Made by a program: the position numbers and the translations under genes. Below, one piece after another: positions 60,027 to 64,000 of a DNA stretch of 64,000 nucleotides; position 1 is the first letter of the stretch; every line of letters starts with the position of its first letter. A model generated the notes under the pieces. That model ran no database searches. It was not told the origin of the DNA and was given only the letters and a program-made list of their open reading frames with translations. The stretch lies in assembly GCF_003435815.1 (NCBI RefSeq), contig NZ_QTUV01000001.1, forward strand, positions 324,581 through 388,580, read 5' to 3'. The stretch comes from Dorea sp. AM10-31. GTDB lineage: Bacteria > Bacillota > Clostridia > Lachnospirales > Lachnospiraceae.

Positions 60027-63000
60027 ATGAAAACAACAATCAAAAAAATCTCCCTGTTTATGCTCTCACTTGCTGTAGTTCTTACTATGGCAGCTTCTAC
60101 AGGCATGAACAGTGAGGCGGCTTCCAAAAAGCCTACAAAGATTACCCTTAAAGCTACTTCCAAAACGGTAGATATCAAGGGTAAAGTGAAGGTTTCCGTG
60201 AAATCTGTAAAACCTTCTAATGCAAGCAAATCTGTAACCTACAAATCAAGCAATAAGAAAATTGCTACTGTATCTTCTAAAGGCATTGTTACTGGTAAGA
60301 AAAAAGGTACTGTAAAAATCACTGCTACTTCCAAGACGAACAAGAAAGTAAAATCTACAATCAAGATCACAGTAAAAGGAAAGCCAACAAAGATTACCCT
60401 CAAAGCCACTTCTAAAACAGTAGACATCAAGGGTAAAGTGAAGGTTTCTGTTAAATCTGTAAAACCTTCTAATGCAAGCAAATCTGTAACCTACAAATCA
60501 AGCAATAAGAAAATTGCTACTGTATCTTCTAAAGGCACTGTTACCGGTAAGAAAAAAGGTACTGTAAAGATCACTGCTACTTCCAAGACGAACAAGAAAG
60601 TAAAATCTACAATCAAGATCACAGTAAAAGGAAAGCCAACAAAGATTACCCTCAAAGCCACTTCTAAAACAGTAGATATCAAGGGTAAAGTGAAGGTTTC
60701 TGTTAAATCTGTAAAACCTTCTAATGCAAGCAAATCTGTAACCTACAAATCAAGCAATAAGAAAATTGCTACTGTATCTTCTAAAGGCATTGTTACTGGT
60801 AAGAAAAAAGGTACTGTAAAAATCACTGCTACTTCCAAGACGAACAAGAAAGTAAAATCTACAATCAAGATCACAGTAAAAGATCTGAAAGCTTCTTCTG
60901 TTAAGCTGAACACAACTTCCAAGACAGTAGCTTCCGGAAAGACAACTACTTTAAAAGCTACTGTAAAAGGTGCTACTGGATTCTACAATCAGGGTGTTAC
61001 ATGGAAATCAAGCAATACAAAAGTTGCTACTGTAACTTCCAAAGGTGTTGTAAAAGGTATCGCAGCAGGACAGGCTACAATCACAGCAACTGAAAAAGGT
61101 GGAAGCAAAAAAGCTACATGCCTTATCACTGTAACTGAGCCGGTTAAAGTTGATACAGAAGCCGGAACTGTTACTTTAAAAGGTATCTTAAATGCTTCTG
61201 CATTTAAAAAACCAACTATGCATTATCTCGTGACTGCTAATCTTGGAGCTTCCGGAGGCAATCCGATCTTCACAGGTCTGAATGACCGTATTGATCTGGC
61301 AAATGCACTGGATTCTCTCGGAGCAACTGCATGGAATACAAATTCAAAAACTGTATTAGCGAATGGTGAATCTATTGCCGCCGTAAAAGACAAAAAAGGA
61401 ACAAACGCTAATTATTCTAAACTGAATATCAGCGTTTCCTGGGCAGGACATGATGCTGTTGCAATGCAGGATACGATTAAAAATGCTGACAAGTCAGCAT
61501 ATACAGGAACTATTGTATACGCTAACAGTGGTGCTGTTCAGAAAGCAATCCCATCCGGATGCGAAATCTGTACATCAAGCTGTTATGCAGGTATCTGTGC
61601 AAGTGAAGATGTTGCAATGGGTGGAACTACGATTGGAAACTCCGCGAACCTTCCAAAAGCAGGTACTGTTGTAACAATCACAATCGCTGTTGATGGATAC
61701 AAAGCTCCATATAACTATATTTCAAAAGAAGAATTAAAAGCTGATATCGACGGAAAACAGGAATACAAAATCTTAGATGTACGTCAGGCTGCTAAATATG
61801 CTGAATCTCATATTGCCGGTGCTGTTTCTGCTGACGTTGACGGTGCTGTATCAGGTACTGATGTGGCATCTGCTACAAAGAATATTGAAGCTGCAATCAA
61901 AAATGATCCTGCAGGTACAAAATATGCAGTTGTATGCAATTCCGGAAGCCGCTATGCACAGGCAGCTACTGAGATTATGATCAAAGCTGGTATTAGCAAC
62001 AAAAATATTTTCACATTAACGGGTGGAATGAAAAAAGATGCCGGTGGATGGGATTATGACAATTACTGTGTTAAATCTTACACATCTGACAAGAGTAAAA
62101 CAGATTTTACTCACGGTATGACTGTTAATCAGTTAAAAGCTAATATTGACGATGGAAAAACTCCATTCGTAGTATTCGATCTGCGTGACGTTGCATCTTA
62201 CGCAACAGGACACATCAAACCTTCTATCTCCACTCCTCTTCGTGAGAGTGTAGATGGTGCTTTAAAAGATCTGTCTGATGATCAGTCTAAAGCAAATCTG
62301 CAGGCTGCTGTAAATGCTAACCCGAATAAATTCTATGTTGTTGAGTGTTATTCTGGTAACAACTACGCTGCAAAGGCTGTAAACTACTTAAAAGAGATTG
62401 GTGTGAGCGAAAGCAAGATTATCGTTCTTGAAGGCGGCGCTAAAGCATGGAAGGATGCAAATCATTCAACAATTGTTGGACTTACTGTATCTGCTGCTGA
62501 TTTAAAAGCTGATATTGACAGCACACAGTCTTATAAATTAATCGATGCACGTAAAGCTGAAGATTATGCAAAAAGCCACATCGTTGGCGCTGTTTCTGCT
62601 GATCAGGCTGGTGCTGTTTCCGGAAGCGACAAAGCTACTGCAGCTGCCAACGTTGAAAAAGCAATCGCAGGTGACTCCGCAGATCAGAAATATACAATCA
62701 TCTGCTACTCAGGTAACAGATACGCTGAAGCCGCTGCTTCTACTCTCGTAGAAAAAGGTGTGAATCCATCTAACATTTACACATTAAAAGGTGGTATGGG
62801 CGGCTGGACAGAAGCAAACTACCTCGTTAAATCTTACAAATCAACAAGTGGATTTGATTTTGTAAATGGTATGACTGTTGACCAGTTAAAAGCAAATCTG
62901 GAAGCTGGAAATACTCCATTTGTAGTATTTGACCTGCGTGACGCTGTAACTTATGCTGCAGGACATATTGACGGTGCTGTTTCTACACCACTGCGTGAGA

Positions 63001-63788
63001 ACAACGGTGCTGATCTTTCTGATGAAACATCAAAAGCTAACCTTGAAGCAGCAGTAAAAGCGAACCCGAATAAATTCTATGTTGTAGAATGCTACTCTGG
63101 TAACAAATATGCAAACAAATCTGTAAACTACTTAAAAGCACTTGGTGTAAGCGAAGGCAAGATCATTGTTCTTGAAGGTGGTGCTTCTGCATGGAACGCT
63201 GCCGGAAATACAGTTGTTAAAAGCACTGTTCCGGTAAGCGTAGACAAAGCTAACAAGACAATCTCTGTATATGGTGTACTGAACGGTAAATACTTAGAAG
63301 AGCCAACAAAACACTATATGTCCACAACAGGATGCTCACTTGGAAATCAGTGCCTGTTCGAAGGATTATGCGATCGTCTTGACTTTGCTGACGCAATGGC
63401 AGAGCTTGGCGGAACACCATGGAATACAACTCCTGGTGGACACAAAATCAAATCTGGTGAATATATTACCCCGGAAAATGGTGACAACAAAGACTACACT
63501 CATGTAGACGTTAACGTATCATGGGGAGACAAAACAGTTTCCATGGCTGATACTTTAACATCTGTAGATGGCAGCCCGGTTACAATCGATGAAGTATTCT
63601 CTAACAGCAAAGACGTATCTGCTTCTTACAAATCAGGATGCCTGCTCTGCACATGCAGCTGCTACGCAGGTGTTGTAACAAACGAAGATATGCCATTTGT
63701 TTCCGGTGCTGATATTAAAACAATGGGTAACAAAGACGTACTTCCTAAAGCAGGAACAGTTGTAAAAATCACTGTAACATTAAAATAA
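60027..63788 (+). CDS. secreted Big2 / YdjY / poly-rhodanese protein
   Basis: A 1253-residue secreted protein. Signal peptide (1-31), three almost identical 84-residue Big2 Ig-like domains (35-118, 119-202, 203-286) and a divergent fourth (to about 370). A YdjY-like domain follows (about 372-555) with CEICTSSCYAGIC (Cys512/515/519/524). Four rhodanese domains have active-loop cysteines Cys637 (CNSGSR), Cys774 (CYSGNN), Cys893 (CYSGNR) and Cys1022 (CYSGNK). A second YdjY-like domain (about 1075-1253) has CLLCTCSCYAG (Cys1205/1208/1210/1212). No anchor motif is seen. AAGGAGGAG precedes the ATG. Predicted role: extracellular sulfur transfer or redox. Confidence 0.9.
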   Translation: MKTTIKKISLFMLSLAVVLTMAASTGMNSEAASKKPTKITLKATSKTVDIKGKVKVSVKSVKPSNASKSVTYKSSNKKIATVSSKGIVTGKKKGTVKITATSKTNKKVKSTIKITVKGKPTKITLKATSKTVDIKGKVKVSVKSVKPSNASKSVTYKSSNKKIATVSSKGTVTGKKKGTVKITATSKTNKKVKSTIKITVKGKPTKITLKATSKTVDIKGKVKVSVKSVKPSNASKSVTYKSSNKKIATVSSKGIVTGKKKGTVKITATSKTNKKVKSTIKITVKDLKASSVKLNTTSKTVASGKTTTLKATVKGATGFYNQGVTWKSSNTKVATVTSKGVVKGIAAGQATITATEKGGSKKATCLITVTEPVKVDTEAGTVTLKGILNASAFKKPTMHYLVTANLGASGGNPIFTGLNDRIDLANALDSLGATAWNTNSKTVLANGESIAAVKDKKGTNANYSKLNISVSWAGHDAVAMQDTIKNADKSAYTGTIVYANSGAVQKAIPSGCEICTSSCYAGICASEDVAMGGTTIGNSANLPKAGTVVTITIAVDGYKAPYNYISKEELKADIDGKQEYKILDVRQAAKYAESHIAGAVSADVDGAVSGTDVASATKNIEAAIKNDPAGTKYAVVCNSGSRYAQAATEIMIKAGISNKNIFTLTGGMKKDAGGWDYDNYCVKSYTSDKSKTDFTHGMTVNQLKANIDDGKTPFVVFDLRDVASYATGHIKPSISTPLRESVDGALKDLSDDQSKANLQAAVNANPNKFYVVECYSGNNYAAKAVNYLKEIGVSESKIIVLEGGAKAWKDANHSTIVGLTVSAADLKADIDSTQSYKLIDARKAEDYAKSHIVGAVSADQAGAVSGSDKATAAANVEKAIAGDSADQKYTIICYSGNRYAEAAASTLVEKGVNPSNIYTLKGGMGGWTEANYLVKSYKSTSGFDFVNGMTVDQLKANLEAGNTPFVVFDLRDAVTYAAGHIDGAVSTPLRENNGADLSDETSKANLEAAVKANPNKFYVVECYSGNKYANKSVNYLKALGVSEGKIIVLEGGASAWNAAGNTVVKSTVPVSVDKANKTISVYGVLNGKYLEEPTKHYMSTTGCSLGNQCLFEGLCDRLDFADAMAELGGTPWNTTPGGHKIKSGEYITPENGDNKDYTHVDVNVSWGDKTVSMADTLTSVDGSPVTIDEVFSNSKDVSASYKSGCLLCTCSCYAGVVTNEDMPFVSGADIKTMGNKDVLPKAGTVVKITVTLK
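60129..60884 (+). repeat. three near-identical 252-bp tandem repeats
   Basis: Units 60129-60380, 60381-60632 and 60633-60884 encode the first three Big2 domains and differ at only a few positions. High DNA identity points to recent amplification or gene conversion. Copy number may vary between strains. Confidence 0.95.
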
Positions 63789-63836
63789 TCAAATACATGA
63801 AATTATAAGCAAGTCTTATATATTGAAGTATTTTGA

Positions 63837-63870
63837 ACGGTCTTGCCTTTCTGGCAGGACCGTTTTTTTT
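63837..63870 (+). terminator. intrinsic terminator
   Basis: ACGGTCTTGCC (63837-63847) pairs with GGCAGGACCGT (63853-63863), allowing one G:U or mismatch, followed by eight T. It separates the secreted protein from the next gene. Confidence 0.9.
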
Positions 63871-63881
63871 AAGGAGGATTT

Positions 63882-64000
63882 ATGCACATACTAAAAAAAA
63901 TAAATCATCTTTCCCGGCTCGTCATGATTGCGATTACTGCACTGTTCTTAAGCGCAGGTATGATTTTATTTGCGAAGCCGGTTCACGTAATGGCAGCCAC
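63882..64000 (+). CDS. secreted protein, start only
   Basis: The first 39 codons of a protein cut off by the window end. They read as a signal peptide: basic MHILKKINHLSR, a hydrophobic core LVMIAITALFLSAGMILF and a possible cleavage site VMAA. AAGGAGG lies before the ATG. The function cannot be seen. It follows a strong terminator only 11 bases earlier, so it needs read-through or has a promoter inside the preceding unit. Confidence 0.75.
   Translation, partial: MHILKKINHLSRLVMIAITALFLSAGMILFAKPVHVMAA

Noticed and set aside
60239-60733. Minus-strand 80-codon frames within the Big2 repeats
   Set aside because: Identical antisense shadows repeated because the DNA itself is repeated.
60129-60884. 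Possible CRISPR array
   Set aside because: The repeats are 252 bp, contiguous without spacers and translate as Big2 domains.

Overview
The window looks like a chromosomal segment of a low-GC Gram-positive gut anaerobe of the class Clostridia, most like Lachnospiraceae. The evidence is AGGAGG-type ribosome sites, a Pst/PhoPR locus, UMF1, YitT and AEC transporters, C_GCAxxG_C_C and HdrB-like iron-sulfur proteins, many zinc-ribbon membrane proteins, CIRCE-controlled hsp20 genes and a Tn916-family conjugative element. This is inference from gene content; no marker gene such as 16S rRNA is present.

Layout. 1-267: three tRNA genes on the minus strand (CAU, Thr-UGU, Glu-UUC). 0.4-9.7 kb: a TetR regulator, acylphosphatase, MESH1-like HD hydrolase, FabG-like reductase, UMF1 exporter, zinc-dependent phospholipase C-like protein, parvulin, and a YfhO/GT2 pair for polymer glycosylation. 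9.8-16 kb: a phosphate regulon in the order pstS-pstC-pstA-pstB-phoU-phoP-phoR, with Pho-box-like repeats upstream; its PstS is circularly permuted. 16.1-19.6 kb: four zinc-ribbon proteins, at least three of them membrane-bound; a fifth lies at 29.2 kb. 19.8-23.1 kb: a probable sulfur/redox operon (double iron-sulfur CCG protein, VTT membrane protein, C_GCAxxG_C_C protein, rhodanese lipoprotein). 23.4-30.1 kb: AEC transporter, YitT protein, lone carB behind a leader hairpin, and a zinc-ribbon DUF4234 protein. 30.3-33.7 kb: a TetM/EF-G-like GTPase fused to a Rae1/YacP-type NYN nuclease, followed upstream by a cysteine-cluster protein.

33.95-58.65 kb: a complete-looking 24.7-kb Tn916-family integrative conjugative element. 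It carries an adhesin with VaFE repeats at the left end, two DUF961 genes, a TcpA/FtsK coupling protein, an oriT-like region, a MobT relaxase, two ArdA antirestriction proteins, the TcpD/E/VirB4/TcpH/NlpC-P60/TcpC transfer apparatus, a regulatory block (XRE, Spo0A-C-like protein, sigma factor, HTH protein), xis and int. Its cargo is not tet(M) but a response regulator, BcrA-like ATPase, ABC-2 permease and histidine kinase, plus small insertions (DUF523/TudS-like and YgiT-type genes). The element sits inside the CIRCE/promoter region of two tandem hsp20 genes (58.8-59.8 kb), and the attachment repeat is itself the CIRCE half-site.

60.0-63.8 kb: a 1253-residue secreted protein with four Big2 domains, two cysteine-rich YdjY-like domains and four cysteine-containing rhodanese domains. 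The window ends in the signal peptide of another secreted protein. The observations I rate highest are the GTPase-NYN fusion, the secreted poly-rhodanese/YdjY protein with its possible link to the rhodanese lipoprotein operon, and integration of the element into CIRCE. Gene family calls rest on recognised motifs only; no database search was possible.
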